A DNA stretch of 64,000 nucleotides from Nonomuraea fuscirosea (GTDB lineage Bacteria; Actinomycetota; Actinomycetes; Streptosporangiales; Streptosporangiaceae). This document shows, in pieces, positions 16,162 through 24,927 of this stretch. The first letter of the stretch is position 1, and every line of letters starts with the position of its first letter. The stretch lies in assembly GCF_003001935.1 (NCBI RefSeq), contig NZ_PVNG01000018.1, positions 217,045 to 281,044 of the forward strand. Reading direction: 5' to 3'. A model generated the notes under the pieces. It worked only from the letters and a program-made list of their open reading frames with translations, made no database searches and was not told the origin of the DNA. The translations under genes and the position numbers were made by a program.

Positions 16162-17268
16162 TCAGGCGGCCTGCGCCTCAAGGAGGAAGGCGGCGTTGGA
16201 GGGGGTGGAGCGGAGCCGTTCGATCAGGGCTTCGAGGCCCTGACGCTTCTCCAGCGAGGTGAGCGTGCGCCGCAGCCGCCAGACGATCTGCCGCTCCCCG
16301 TCGTGCAGCAGGATCTCCTCGCGCCGCGTGCCCGAGGCGTCCAGGTCCACGGCCGGGAACAGCCGCCGCTCCGCCAGTTCGCGGGTCAGGTGCAGCTCCA
16401 TGTTCCCCGTGCCCTTGAACTCCTCGTACAGGCTGTTGTCCATCCGCGAGCCCGTGTCCACGAGCGCGGTGGCGAGGATGGTGAGCGAGCCGCCGCCCTC
16501 CACGTTGCGGGCGGCGCCGAAGAAGCGCTTGGGCGGATACAGGGCGGCGGCGTCGATGCCGCCGGTGAGCACGCGCCCGCCGCTGGGCGCCACGTTGTTG
16601 TAGGCCCGTCCCAGCCTGGTCAGCGAGTCGAGCAGCAGGACCACGTCCCGGCCCGCCTCCACGAGCCGCTTGGCCCGCTCGACGGCCAGCTCGGCGACGG
16701 CGGTGTGGTCGCGGTCGGGGTGGTCGAAGGTCGAGGCGAAGATCTCGCCGCTGATGGAGGCGCGCATCTCGGTGACCTCCTCGGGCCGCTCGCCCACCAG
16801 CACCACCATTAGGTGCGCCTCGGGGTGGTTGCGGGTGATGCCGGCGGCCAGCGCCTGGAGGACCATCGTCTTGCCGGCCTTCGGCGGCGCCACGATGAGG
16901 CCGCGCTGGCCCTTGCCGATGGGGGCGAAGAGGTCGATGACGCGGGTGCTGAGCGACTCGGTCTCGACGTTGAGCCGCTCGGTCGGATGGACGGGGGTGA
17001 GCTCGGCGAAGTGCGGCCGGCCGCGCCAGTCGGCGGAGCCGTTGACGGACTCGACGCCGAGCAGCTTGTTGCCGGCGAAGGAGGCGACGACGTGGTCGCC
17101 GGGCCGCAGGCCGTACTGGCGGGCCTTGTCGGCCTGCACCCGGATGTCGCCGGGACCGGGGAGCTGCCCCGCCCGGATGAAAGCTGATTTGTCACGCAGG
17201 TCGAGCAGGCCGCTGACCTGCTGAACCGGTACGGCATCACGTTGCCGCGGAATGGTCTGCACAGACAT
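16162..17268 (-). CDS. Short Rho transcription termination factor paralogue
   Basis: 368 aa. It has a cold-shock-like RNA-binding region (~20-90, VSGLLDLRDKSAFIRAGQLPGP), Walker A APPKAGKTMVLQ, VLVGERPEEVTEM, Walker B VVLLLDSLTRLGRAYN and the R-loop/Q-loop region GALTGG-like VLTGGIDAAAL. The usual actinobacterial Rho is 600-700 aa with a long N-terminal extension; this protein lacks that part, so it is probably a second Rho rather than the housekeeping one. ATG 17268 is preceded by AGGGG; the open frame extends further upstream but with non-Rho-like sequence. A ~400-nt leader precedes it. Confidence 0.83.
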   Translation of the reverse strand: MSVQTIPRQRDAVPVQQVSGLLDLRDKSAFIRAGQLPGPGDIRVQADKARQYGLRPGDHVVASFAGNKLLGVESVNGSADWRGRPHFAELTPVHPTERLNVETESLSTRVIDLFAPIGKGQRGLIVAPPKAGKTMVLQALAAGITRNHPEAHLMVVLVGERPEEVTEMRASISGEIFASTFDHPDRDHTAVAELAVERAKRLVEAGRDVVLLLDSLTRLGRAYNNVAPSGGRVLTGGIDAAALYPPKRFFGAARNVEGGGSLTILATALVDTGSRMDNSLYEEFKGTGNMELHLTRELAERRLFPAVDLDASGTRREEILLHDGERQIVWRLRRTLTSLEKRQGLEALIERLRSTPSNAAFLLEAQAA

Positions 17269-17602
17269 GATGGAACCCCTCAGGGGAAACGCGCCTGGGC
17301 CAGGTGAAGGCCCGGCGAAAATGATGAGGACGGCTGGACCCGAGGAAACGGGGTCGAACCTGATGAAGACCGGCGGAGCTTGAAGCTCTACGCCTGGTGG
17401 CAAGCTACCACATCTTCCGGCCCATACAACGCCTAGCCCTCTTGGGCTATTCCCGGGCGGTTCTGGTGTGTTGAGCCCCGTCCCACGGGCAGGGGCGTGA
17501 CAGTGTTCTTCTCGGCACCGGACGGCGAGGAAAATTACCGCACTCCGGTGTACCGAAAGGCGCAGAACCCCCATCGACGCGGCGTCATCGTGTCAAGTGG
17601 CA
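17269..17602 (-). promoter_or_regulatory. Long 5' leader of the rho paralogue
   Basis: No gene is supported here. The minus strand contains a hairpin TAGCCC/GGGCTA with a 4-nt loop (17434-17449) and low-quality open frames. A long untranslated leader is consistent with the known autoregulation of rho genes by attenuation, but this is inference. Confidence 0.35.
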
Positions 17603-17642
17603 TGCAGGATCCCTGCAACTCGATGAGGGTTCCATAGGAACC
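17603..17642. promoter_or_regulatory. Two successive 6-3-6 inverted repeats
   Basis: TGCAGG-ATC-CCTGCA (17603-17617) and GGTTCC-ATA-GGAACC (17628-17642) are perfect 6-bp dyads with 3-bp centres, 25 bp apart. They lie between the rho leader and the Zn-ribbon gene, 30 bp upstream of the latter's start, where operators would sit. Arms differ, so they need not bind the same protein. Confidence 0.45.
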
Positions 17643-17671
17643 GACAGAAAACTCCTTGGGGGAGCAGCATC

Positions 17672-17812
17672 ATGAAGACCGTCAACTGCCCGCGCTGTCA
17701 CCACGAACTCGACGAGGGCCCGATCATGTACCGGTGCGCACACTGCTGCCGCGCCGTCTACGCCGCCGACGTCGAGAACGAGTACGTTCCGCGTCAGCCC
17801 GTCGCCGCCTAG
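17672..17812 (+). CDS. 46-aa double zinc-ribbon miniprotein
   Basis: Reads MKTVNCPRCHHELDEG then a CAHC pair and an acidic, Val-rich tail. The CPRC...CAHC spacing is that of a rubredoxin-like zinc ribbon. GGGGGAG lies 7 bp before the ATG, a strong RBS. Its TAG stop overlaps the -10 box of the next gene. Function unknown; small Zn ribbons of this sort often contact RNA polymerase or other proteins. Confidence 0.65.
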   Translation: MKTVNCPRCHHELDEGPIMYRCAHCCRAVYAADVENEYVPRQPVAA

Positions 17813-17815
17813 TCT
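17810..17815 (+). promoter_or_regulatory. -10 box of leaderless MBL-fold gene
   Basis: TAGTCT overlaps the stop codon of the zinc-ribbon gene and ends exactly 6 bp before GTG 17822. No RBS is present. Confidence 0.5.
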
Positions 17816-17821
17816 GGCCAG

Positions 17822-18562
17822 GTGCCGCACAAGTCGATAACCGTGTCCGGCGTCGAGGTGACGCCACTCTGTGACGCCGTAGGTCCCATGGGAGCGGCGA
17901 TCCGCCGCCCGCCGGCGACGATGTTCGCCGGGTCCGCTCTTCCCGACGAGCCGTGGGTCCTGCACTTCCACTGCTATCTCATCCGCGACGCCGCCGGCCG
18001 GCTGACCCTGGTCGACACCGGGATCGGCGCCGCGGACTCCCCGGCCGCGAGCTGGGCGCCGGTCCCCGGCACCCTGACCGGCGAGCTGGCCGCCGCGGGC
18101 GTCGAGCCCGCCGAGGTCACCACCGTCATCCTCACCCACCTGCACAGCGACCACGCCTCTGGCACGGTCGCGGACGGCAGGCCGGCGTTCGAGAACGCCC
18201 GCTACGTCCTGCAGCGGGCCGAGCTGGACGCGGCGAACGGCCGGATGCTCGACGAGGTCGTCACCACCATCAAAGGGCAGCTCCACGTCGTCGAGGGCGA
18301 CGCCGAGGTCGCGCCGGGCGTCCACGTCCACGCCGCCCCCGGGCACACGCCCGGCCACCAGATCGCCCGGGTCGGCGAGGTGGCCATGACCGGCGACCTG
18401 ATCCTGCACCCCGTGCAGCTGGCCGATCCCGGCATCCGCTACCTGTACGACGACGACCAGGAGGCGGCCGCGCGCACCAGGACCGAGGTGCTCGACCGGC
18501 TGAGGGCCGAACACGCCGTTCTCGCCACCGCCCACTTCAGCGAGCCGTTCCTCCGTCTCTGA
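17822..18562 (+). CDS. MBL-fold metallo-hydrolase
   Basis: 246 aa, cytoplasmic. The metallo-beta-lactamase fold is shown by the THLHSDHASG metal motif (~residues 102-111), LVDTGIG before it, the HTPGH motif near 176-180 and MTGDLIL. These residues bind two zinc ions. Specific substrate unknown; lactonase or glyoxalase-like hydrolases share this layout. GTG 17822 starts a leaderless transcript. Confidence 0.85.
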   Translation: MPHKSITVSGVEVTPLCDAVGPMGAAIRRPPATMFAGSALPDEPWVLHFHCYLIRDAAGRLTLVDTGIGAADSPAASWAPVPGTLTGELAAAGVEPAEVTTVILTHLHSDHASGTVADGRPAFENARYVLQRAELDAANGRMLDEVVTTIKGQLHVVEGDAEVAPGVHVHAAPGHTPGHQIARVGEVAMTGDLILHPVQLADPGIRYLYDDDQEAAARTRTEVLDRLRAEHAVLATAHFSEPFLRL

Positions 18563-18650
18563 GAGGGCGGCCTGGGAGCGGTCGTGGCGGCTTGACCACG
18601 GAACTCGCGACCCGCCACGGCGAAGCGAGGGGCGTCGCCACCCGCTCTGC

Positions 18651-18656
18651 CATAGT
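18651..18656 (+). promoter_or_regulatory. -10 box of leaderless Nudix gene
   Basis: CATAGT ends 6 bp before GTG 18663. The match to TANNNT is imperfect at position 1, but spacing equals that of neighbouring leaderless genes. Confidence 0.4.
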
Positions 18657-18662
18657 GCCTTT

Positions 18663-19148
18663 GTGAGCGATGACTTCTGGTCCACGGTGCACCGCGCGAT
18701 CGCGGGGGCGTCGGCGTACATCACCGACGAGCACGGCCGCGTGCTCCTGGTCGATCCCAACTACAGGGAGCACTGGTCGTTCCCCGGCGGCATGGTCGAC
18801 GCGGGCGAGCATCCCGCGCAGGCGTGCGCCAGGGAGGTGGCCGAGGAGGTGGGGCTCTCGGTCGAGGTCGGCAGGCTGCTGACGGTGAGCTGGGTCGACG
18901 GGCTGGCCAACGTGCCCTACCCGGTGGTCACCTTCATGTTCGACTGCGGCGAGGTCCCGTCGGACACGCCGATCTCGCTGCAGGCCGAAGAGCTCGACGA
19001 CTACGGCTTCTTCACGCTGGAGGAGGCGGAGGGGCTGCTGGCCGGCCACGCGTACGAACGCCTGCTGGCCACCGCCGCCGCCCGCGCCTCCGGCGGGCTG
19101 ACCTACCTACCTCCCGGCCATCGCGGGCTGGTCGGCCAGAAGAGCTGA
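18663..19148 (+). CDS. Nudix hydrolase
   Basis: 161 aa. A full Nudix box GX5EX7REVAEEVGL is present at about residues 40-62 (GGMVDAGEH...REVAEEVGL), with Glu residues that bind Mg2+. The family hydrolyses nucleoside diphosphate derivatives; the substrate is not evident. The 3' end overlaps the convergent NIT-domain kinase gene by 42 bp. Confidence 0.88.
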   Translation: MSDDFWSTVHRAIAGASAYITDEHGRVLLVDPNYREHWSFPGGMVDAGEHPAQACAREVAEEVGLSVEVGRLLTVSWVDGLANVPYPVVTFMFDCGEVPSDTPISLQAEELDDYGFFTLEEAEGLLAGHAYERLLATAAARASGGLTYLPPGHRGLVGQKS

Positions 19149-21008
19149 CGGCAGGGCGACCATCGCGGCCAGACCGCCGTACGGCGACGGCGCCAGGGTG
19201 ACCTTGATGCCGTGCCTGCCGGCCAGCCTGGAGACCACGAAGAGGCCGAGCCGGTCGCTCTGGGCCAGGTCGAACTCGGGGGTCTTGGCGAGCCGGTCGT
19301 TCAGCTCGTCCAGCTCGGTGCGCGGCAGCCCGAGGCCGCGGTCCTCGATCTCCACCATGAGCCCGTGCGGGGTGCTGCCGCAGCGCACGTCCACCCGGGT
19401 CTGCGGCGGTGAGAAGAGGGTGGCGTTCTCGATCAGCTCGGCGATCAGGTGGGCCACGTCGGTGACCGCCGCGCCGAGCAGCGCGACCGGTGGCGGCTGC
19501 ATCACCTCGACCCGCTCGTACTCCTCCACCTCCGCCACGGCCGCGCGCAGCACGTCGTGGATCGGCACCGGGTTGCGCCAGCCCCGGCCGGGGGTCTGGT
19601 CCGACAGGATGATCAGGCTCTCCGCGTGCCTGCGCATGCGGGTGGTGAGGTGGTCGAGCTTGAACAGGTCCGCCAGCGTCTCGGGCGCCTCGGTGGCCCG
19701 CTCCATGCTGTCGAGCTGCAGCAGCTGCCGGTGCAGCAGCGACTGGTTGCGCCTGGCCAGGTTCACGAACACCTGGCTGACGCCGTGCCGCAGTCTGGCC
19801 TGGTCCACGGTGGCCTCCACGGCGGTCGCGTGGACGTCGTTGAAGGCCTTGACGATGTCGACGATCTCCGACGTCTGCGCCTTGACCTCCAGCGGCGCCA
19901 CCTCCTCGGCCGTCGGCGGCCCCGCGTCGCCGCGCAGCCGTTTGACCAGCCCGGCCAGCCGCACCTCGGCCAGCTCCGTGGCGGCGTCGCGCAGCCCGGC
20001 CAGCTCGCGCACCAGGCGCTTGCGGAAGCGCAGCGAGATCATGATGGAGGCGATGACCGCGATCAGGCCCACGCCGCCGGCGACGCCCAGCTTGACCAGC
20101 ATGCCGATGGCGGTCGGGGTCACCCGCTGGGTGATGCCGCGCACGGCCAGCGCCTGGTCGCGCTCGACGGCGTTCCACAGGTTCTGGGCGTCGATGGGCC
20201 AGGTGGCCGCGCTCGCGGGCAGCCCGTCGACGGTCGAGGGCCCCTTGATCTGGTCCTCGGCCGCCATGAACTCGGTGTAGACGGGGGCGGTGGACAGCCT
20301 CTCGTACGGGCCGCGCAGGTCGCCGTCCAGGTGCGACAGCGCCTGCGTGAAGAGCAGCCGCCTGGTGGCCGCCATCCCCGTGAACGCCTCCCGCTCGCGA
20401 GGCTCCACCCTGCCCTTGGCCAGCGCGATCGCGATCAGCGCCCGTTCCCTGGACAGCAGGTCCTTGGCCTCGCCCATCATGGTGACGGCCCTGGCCTGCT
20501 GGTAGAGCACCATGTCGGGCACCAGGACCATGGCGTCGTACATGCGGAAGGCCGCGTCCACGATCTGGCTGTAGCCGTCGATGACGTCGAGCGGCGCGAC
20601 GACGGTGCCGTCCACCTCGCGGCGGACGTCGGGGAGCTGGTCGAGCTTGCCGATCAGCGCGTTGAGCTGCATGGTCATCTGGGGCGTCAGCTCGTGCTGC
20701 TGCTTGGCCAGGTCGCGGAACGCCGCCACGGCCCGGTCGGTCCTGCCGCGCTCCCTGGCCATCTCGTTCGCGCCCTGACCGGTGACCAGGAACTCCACCG
20801 AGGCCAGCCGCTCGTTCTGCAGGCCGATGGTGACCCGCTCGGACGGTGCGGCCAGATTCGTGGCCATTTCGTTGATCGCGAGCAGGCGGACGCCGTCGCC
20901 GCCGGTCAGGCCGGCCGCGAACGCCCACAGACCCACCAGGGACAGCAGCGGGACGAGCAGGAGGATGAGGAGTTTGAGTGCGATGGGACGGCCACGCGTG
21001 GGGGGCAT
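19107..21008 (-). CDS. Orphan sensor kinase with nitrate/nitrite-type (NIT) sensing domain
   Basis: 633 aa. TM1 at ~8-32, an extracytoplasmic helical NIT domain (~50-300), TM2 (~315-340), a HAMP-like linker and a HATPase domain (~500-610; AELIENATLFSPP, EDRGLGLP, GLFVVSRLAGRHGI). It resembles the CvnA kinase of conservons, which is usually followed by roadblock, DUF742 and GTPase genes; none is present here. No obvious phospho-acceptor His box is seen, as in CvnA. ATG 21008 has GGAGG 5 bp upstream. Confidence 0.82.
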   Translation of the reverse strand: MPPTRGRPIALKLLILLLVPLLSLVGLWAFAAGLTGGDGVRLLAINEMATNLAAPSERVTIGLQNERLASVEFLVTGQGANEMARERGRTDRAVAAFRDLAKQQHELTPQMTMQLNALIGKLDQLPDVRREVDGTVVAPLDVIDGYSQIVDAAFRMYDAMVLVPDMVLYQQARAVTMMGEAKDLLSRERALIAIALAKGRVEPREREAFTGMAATRRLLFTQALSHLDGDLRGPYERLSTAPVYTEFMAAEDQIKGPSTVDGLPASAATWPIDAQNLWNAVERDQALAVRGITQRVTPTAIGMLVKLGVAGGVGLIAVIASIMISLRFRKRLVRELAGLRDAATELAEVRLAGLVKRLRGDAGPPTAEEVAPLEVKAQTSEIVDIVKAFNDVHATAVEATVDQARLRHGVSQVFVNLARRNQSLLHRQLLQLDSMERATEAPETLADLFKLDHLTTRMRRHAESLIILSDQTPGRGWRNPVPIHDVLRAAVAEVEEYERVEVMQPPPVALLGAAVTDVAHLIAELIENATLFSPPQTRVDVRCGSTPHGLMVEIEDRGLGLPRTELDELNDRLAKTPEFDLAQSDRLGLFVVSRLAGRHGIKVTLAPSPYGGLAAMVALPSALLADQPAMAGR

Positions 21009-21070
21009 GCGACCTCCGGGTGCATGATGAGATCGCCTCGCAGAGTACACCCCCCTTTGGAAGGATTTCT

Positions 21071-21496
21071 GTGCGTCTTCCGCGTTCTTTCTCCGGCTGG
21101 ACCATGTGGGTCTTCGGCGTGCTCGCCTTCGCGCTCGGCCTGCTCGGCCTGATCTCACCCGGAACCCTGCTCGTCATGCTGGGCTTCGAGGTGCTCGACG
21201 TCAGGCCCGCCGGGGATTACACGCTGGTCTATATGGCCGCCTCGTCCATGGCGGCGGTCAACATGGGCGTCTACTACGTCTTCGCCGCGGCGGCGGACTA
21301 CACGCCGTTCTTCCGCTGGACGGTGCCGTTCCGGCTGGTGACGTTCACCGTCTTCACCACGCTGGTGGTGACCGGCGCGGCGCCCGCCGAGTTCTTCGGC
21401 GTCGGGCTCTGGGAGGGGCTGGGAGCGGTGATCACCGGGATCGCACTCTGGCGCGAGGGCAAGCTGCTGCCCTCGCGCCAGGTCGCCGACGTCTAG
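21071..21496 (+). CDS. Small four-TM membrane protein, function unknown
   Basis: 141 aa. Four hydrophobic segments are visible: WTMWVFGVLAFALGLLGLI, YMAASSMAAVNMGVYYVF, the FRLVTFTVFTTLVVTGA segment and a final one ending in a basic tail. AAGGA lies 5 bp before GTG 21071. It is divergent from the NIT kinase. No known function. Confidence 0.65.
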   Translation: MRLPRSFSGWTMWVFGVLAFALGLLGLISPGTLLVMLGFEVLDVRPAGDYTLVYMAASSMAAVNMGVYYVFAAAADYTPFFRWTVPFRLVTFTVFTTLVVTGAAPAEFFGVGLWEGLGAVITGIALWREGKLLPSRQVADV

Positions 21497-21506
21497 TGCC
21501 GTCCTT

Positions 21507-21866
21507 CTATGGGCGCTCGTGCGCGCCGCGGGCGACGAGCTGGTCGCCGTCGGACGCGGTGTGCTCGCGCTCCAGCTTCCGCTCCAGGTCGCGCTTCTCC
21601 TCCTCCAGCTGGGCCACCCGGCTGGTGGTCTCGGCCCTGGCGCTGCGCAGCCGGCGGCGCTGCCTGGCGGTCCTGCGCGAACCCGAGCCCATCAGCCACA
21701 GGCCCAGCAGCAGGACGGCCGCAGCGGCCGCCCCCGCCAGGAACATGCCCACGTGGTTGAACTCGAAGGTGTAGCCGAACAGGATGTACCTGGTGCTCTC
21801 TTCCGTGAGCACCAGGGCGAAGGCACCGCCGGCGAGCAGGATCAGGATCAGTCCCAGTACGATCAT
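21507..21866 (-). CDS. Two-TM membrane protein with basic coiled-coil tail
   Basis: 119 aa. Two TM helices (MIVLGLILILLAGGAFALVL and MFLAGAAAAAVLLLGLWLMG) are followed by an Arg-rich helical tail with a heptad pattern (RVAQLEEEKRDLERKLE). The arrangement resembles LapA/DUF1049 proteins, though identity is not certain. AAGGGG upstream supports ATG 21866. Confidence 0.62.
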   Translation of the reverse strand: MIVLGLILILLAGGAFALVLTEESTRYILFGYTFEFNHVGMFLAGAAAAAVLLLGLWLMGSGSRRTARQRRRLRSARAETTSRVAQLEEEKRDLERKLEREHTASDGDQLVARGAHERP

Positions 21867-21939
21867 CCAACTCACCCCTTGTCGTAAGAGGGGTTTCCCC
21901 TGCCCGTAGATCGACGCTCCATGCGCGAAGATGGCGTCC

Positions 21940-22479
21940 ATGAGACCTGAGCAGGGGGAAGTCCTGCATTTCTCCGAGGACCCCACCATCGAACGGTTCG
22001 TTCCGCACGTGGCGCCGACCAGCGTCCGCAGTGAGCCCTACGTATGGGCGGTCGACGGGGAGCGCTGCCCCGACTACTGGTTCCCGCGCGCCTGCCCGCG
22101 GGCGATGGCCTGGGTCGGCGCCCGCACCACCGAGGACGACCGGGTCAGGATCGTCGGCTCGGGGTGCGGCGAGCGGGTGCACGCGGTCGAGTACGGCTGG
22201 CTGAAGGCGATCATGGATGTGCGGCTGTTCGCCTACCGCCTGCCCGCCGACGGCTTCGCGCCCATCGGGGACCCGCCGCACGCGGTGGTCTCGACCGTCC
22301 CCGTGCGGCCGCTGGGCCCGCCCGAGCCCGTGGGGGACCTGTTCGAGCTGCACGAGGAGGCGGGGATCCAGCTCAGGGTGCTGGACAACCTGTGGCCGTT
22401 CTGGAACGAGGTGACGGCCAGCACCCTGGAGTTCAGCGGGATCAGACTGCGCAACGCGCGCCGGGCGGGATCGGTGTGA
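21940..22479 (+). CDS. DUF6886 family protein
   Basis: About 179 aa, soluble. The start MRPEQGEVLHFSEDPTIERF and VHAVEYGWLKAIMDVRLFAYRLP match a family of actinobacterial proteins I recall as DUF6886, of unknown role. ATG 21940 fits family starts; ATG 21931 in frame is an alternative. No RBS is obvious. It converges with the ketopantoate-reductase-like gene. Confidence 0.65.
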   Translation: MRPEQGEVLHFSEDPTIERFVPHVAPTSVRSEPYVWAVDGERCPDYWFPRACPRAMAWVGARTTEDDRVRIVGSGCGERVHAVEYGWLKAIMDVRLFAYRLPADGFAPIGDPPHAVVSTVPVRPLGPPEPVGDLFELHEEAGIQLRVLDNLWPFWNEVTASTLEFSGIRLRNARRAGSV

Positions 22480-22517
22480 GCGGCATCAGGCCGGAGGACG
22501 CTCGCCGATGAGCGGAA

Positions 22518-23480
22518 TCAGATCGTAGGATGCCCGCCGATGAGGGCGAGCAGGCTCTGCGCGGACATCGAGCCGGGCGGCAGCTTCTCGCGGGCGACCC
22601 GGTTGGCCTCGCGCCTGAGCACCTCGTTGACCGGCGCGGGGACGCCGTGCTCGCGGCCGATGAGGACGATCTCGCCGTTGAGGTAGTCGGTCTCGATCGA
22701 GCCGCTGCCCCTGGCCAGGCTCTGCCAGGACGATCCGCCGGTGCGCTCCATGCCCTCGATAGGACGGATGTCCACGTTGTGGCCGCGTACCTCGGCCTCG
22801 TCCTCGGGGGTGGCGTACGGGATGCGGGCGCTCTCCAGCACGTTCCTCGCCTCGGCCCTGGCCAGCCGGACCACCTCGGTGCGCTCCGGCGCCTGGCCGA
22901 CGAGCGCTTCGACGGCGTTGCCCAGGTTGCTGAGCAGCTTGCCGTATTTCCAGCGCATCACGTCGGGCGAACTGCGGGCCAGGAGGCCGTGCTTGCCGAG
23001 GTCGGTGACGATCTGCTCGCCGAGGTCGTCCACACCCTGTGGATAACGGCCGACGTGCAGCATCCCCGAGTAGGGGTGCCCGGAGGCGGCTATGGCGCCG
23101 GGATGCGGGATCTGGGCCGGCAGCCACACGCACATGCCGTAGACCCGCTCGAACCGCCGCAGGGTCATGCGCTCGTTGGCCACGCCGTTCTGGGCGCACA
23201 CCACGGGCAGGTCGGAGGGCCAGGGGGCCAGCGCGGCGATCGTGTCCTGTGACTTGGTCGCCAGGATCAGCACGTCGTCATCGCGCGTGGGCACGGGGCC
23301 GTCGGCGACGGGAACGCGGAGGGTCTCGTCGGAATCGGGCGTGGTCAGTCGCAGCCCCTCATGCTTGAGGGCCTCGTAGTGAGGCCCTCGCGCGATGAGC
23401 AGCACGTCATGCCCGCCCTGGTGGAGCCGGGCTCCGATCGTGCCCCCGACTGCTCCTGCTCCGATCACTATGTAACGCAT
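22518..23480 (-). CDS. Ketopantoate reductase family oxidoreductase
   Basis: 320 aa. The N-terminal Rossmann motif GAGAVGGTIGARL binds NAD(P)H; AQNGVANE and the Lys in RWKYGKLLSNLGNA (~residue 175) match the ApbA/PanE catalytic region, and the C-terminal helical domain has ETDYLNGEIV. PanE reduces 2-dehydropantoate to pantoate for CoA synthesis, but the family also holds other 2-keto reductases, so the exact substrate is open. Downstream of the glycosyltransferase on the same strand. Confidence 0.82.
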   Translation of the reverse strand: MRYIVIGAGAVGGTIGARLHQGGHDVLLIARGPHYEALKHEGLRLTTPDSDETLRVPVADGPVPTRDDDVLILATKSQDTIAALAPWPSDLPVVCAQNGVANERMTLRRFERVYGMCVWLPAQIPHPGAIAASGHPYSGMLHVGRYPQGVDDLGEQIVTDLGKHGLLARSSPDVMRWKYGKLLSNLGNAVEALVGQAPERTEVVRLARAEARNVLESARIPYATPEDEAEVRGHNVDIRPIEGMERTGGSSWQSLARGSGSIETDYLNGEIVLIGREHGVPAPVNEVLRREANRVAREKLPPGSMSAQSLLALIGGHPTI

Positions 23481-23565
23481 TACCCGAGGATGTCACTCCT
23501 CACTTGCCGCGTGCCACCGGGGCCCCGGACCGTCACCTGGCGGATGTCGCCCGGGCCTGGCGCCC

Positions 23566-24297
23566 TCACTTGGCGAGGGCCACTTGGGCGGCCTGCGCCG
23601 TCACGGCGGTCCCGCGGGTGCGCTCGCGCCAGATCGTCCTGAGCACGCGCCAGCCGTCGCGCACCGCGTGCAGGTTGCTCACGCCGTGGATGCGGGAGCG
23701 CTCGTGGCTGGGCACCTCGCGGATGACCAGGCCGGCCTGGGCGGCGCGCACGTTCATCAGCGTCTCGATCTCGAAGCCGTCGCAGTCGAGGTCGAGGACG
23801 TCGAGGTGGCGGGCCCAGAAGGCGTTGTAGCCGTAGCAGAGGTCGGTGTAGCGGGTGCGGTAGAGGACGTTGGTGATCCCGGTCAGGACCTTGTTGCCGA
23901 GCGAGCGGATCGGACTGAGGTCGTCCGAGCCGCCACCAGGGGCATACCTGGAGCCCTTGGCGAAGTCGGCGCCGTTCATGAGCGTGGCGACGAAGGAGCG
24001 GATCTCCCTGCCGTCGGTGGACCCGTCTGCGTCGATCATCACGATGATGTCGCCCCGGGCGGCCTGGAAGCCCTCGATGAGCGCGTTGCCCTTACCGCGC
24101 CGCGTCTGCACGACGACCCTGAGGTCGGGGCGCAGCCTGCGCGCCACGGCGATGGTGTCGTCGGTCGAGTTGCCGTCGACCAGGATCACCTCGTCGATCC
24201 AGTCGGGCAGCGTGGCGAAGACGTGGGGAAGGTTCTCGGCTTCGTTCATCGCGGGGACGATGACACTGACGCTGGCGGCGAAAGGCTGCTTGTTCAT
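23566..24297 (-). CDS. Family 2 glycosyltransferase
   Basis: 243 aa, soluble. It starts with SVIVPAMNEAENLPHV and has the DXD-type IDADGST motif near residue 93 and the GT2 pattern EVILVDGNSTDDT. The sequence resembles DPM1-like enzymes that move a sugar from a nucleotide donor to a polyprenyl phosphate. No TM segment is visible. ATG 24297 is chosen from the family start; GGAG lies 12 bp upstream. Confidence 0.82.
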   Translation of the reverse strand: MNKQPFAASVSVIVPAMNEAENLPHVFATLPDWIDEVILVDGNSTDDTIAVARRLRPDLRVVVQTRRGKGNALIEGFQAARGDIIVMIDADGSTDGREIRSFVATLMNGADFAKGSRYAPGGGSDDLSPIRSLGNKVLTGITNVLYRTRYTDLCYGYNAFWARHLDVLDLDCDGFEIETLMNVRAAQAGLVIREVPSHERSRIHGVSNLHAVRDGWRVLRTIWRERTRGTAVTAQAAQVALAK

Positions 24298-24351
24298 GTA
24301 AGTAAGGATCTCCCGAACGCATGCAGTCCGCTTGACAGCGCCTTGCATAGA

Positions 24352-24927
24352 TCACGTTAGTCGGGGATCCAGAGGGATTCTCGCTTCTTCCATCCGGGAG
24401 AGGATCTCCGCGACGGTCTCCTCGACGCTTTGTCGAGAGGTGTCCAGCCATAGTCCAATGCGCGGCGTTTCCTTCCGCAACACGGCGTCTAGCTGGGCGA
24501 TCGTCCATCCGTTGCCGTAGCCGGTCTTGGCGCGGGCCCGCTCGCGGAGCTCCACGGCGGCGGGGTCGGGAACCAGTACGACCACGTGCAGCGGCCGCGA
24601 ATGGACCATTCTCGTAAACCGTTCCAAATCCGGTCCAATAATTACGTCTTGAACTATTGGCGTGAATCCGGCATCGAAATACATGTCCGCCGCAGTGGCG
24701 GCAATTCGGTAGCGCAGATGAAGCTGGCGCACCGACTCGTCCGCCGCGTCCGCCGCCTCTGCCGAGCCTGCTGAGTCCGGCGTCATGTCGGCGCGTCCGT
24801 TGACCACCATCCGGCGGAACGTGTCGCCGCGCACGTGGGCCGAGCGCGGCAGCCGCTCGGCCAGCGCCTGCGCCACCGTGGACTTGCCGGCCGCCGAGAC
24901 CCCCGTGATCAGGACGACGCCCTTCAC
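24352..24927 (-). CDS. P-loop AAA_33-type kinase
   Basis: 191 aa. Walker A GVSAAGKST at ~8-16 and a RGDTFRRM segment suit a small zeta-toxin/chloramphenicol-phosphotransferase-like kinase that phosphorylates a small molecule. Its GTG start overlaps the LysRS stop as GTGA (24924-24927), implying translational coupling. Substrate unknown. Confidence 0.75.
   Translation of the reverse strand: MKGVVLITGVSAAGKSTVAQALAERLPRSAHVRGDTFRRMVVNGRADMTPDSAGSAEAADAADESVRQLHLRYRIAATAADMYFDAGFTPIVQDVIIGPDLERFTRMVHSRPLHVVVLVPDPAAVELRERARAKTGYGNGWTIAQLDAVLRKETPRIGLWLDTSRQSVEETVAEILSRMEEARIPLDPRLT

Noticed and set aside
17269..17574. N-terminal extension of the rho paralogue up to 17574
   Set aside because: The extra ~100 residues do not look like Rho, and AGGGG marks the ATG at 17268.
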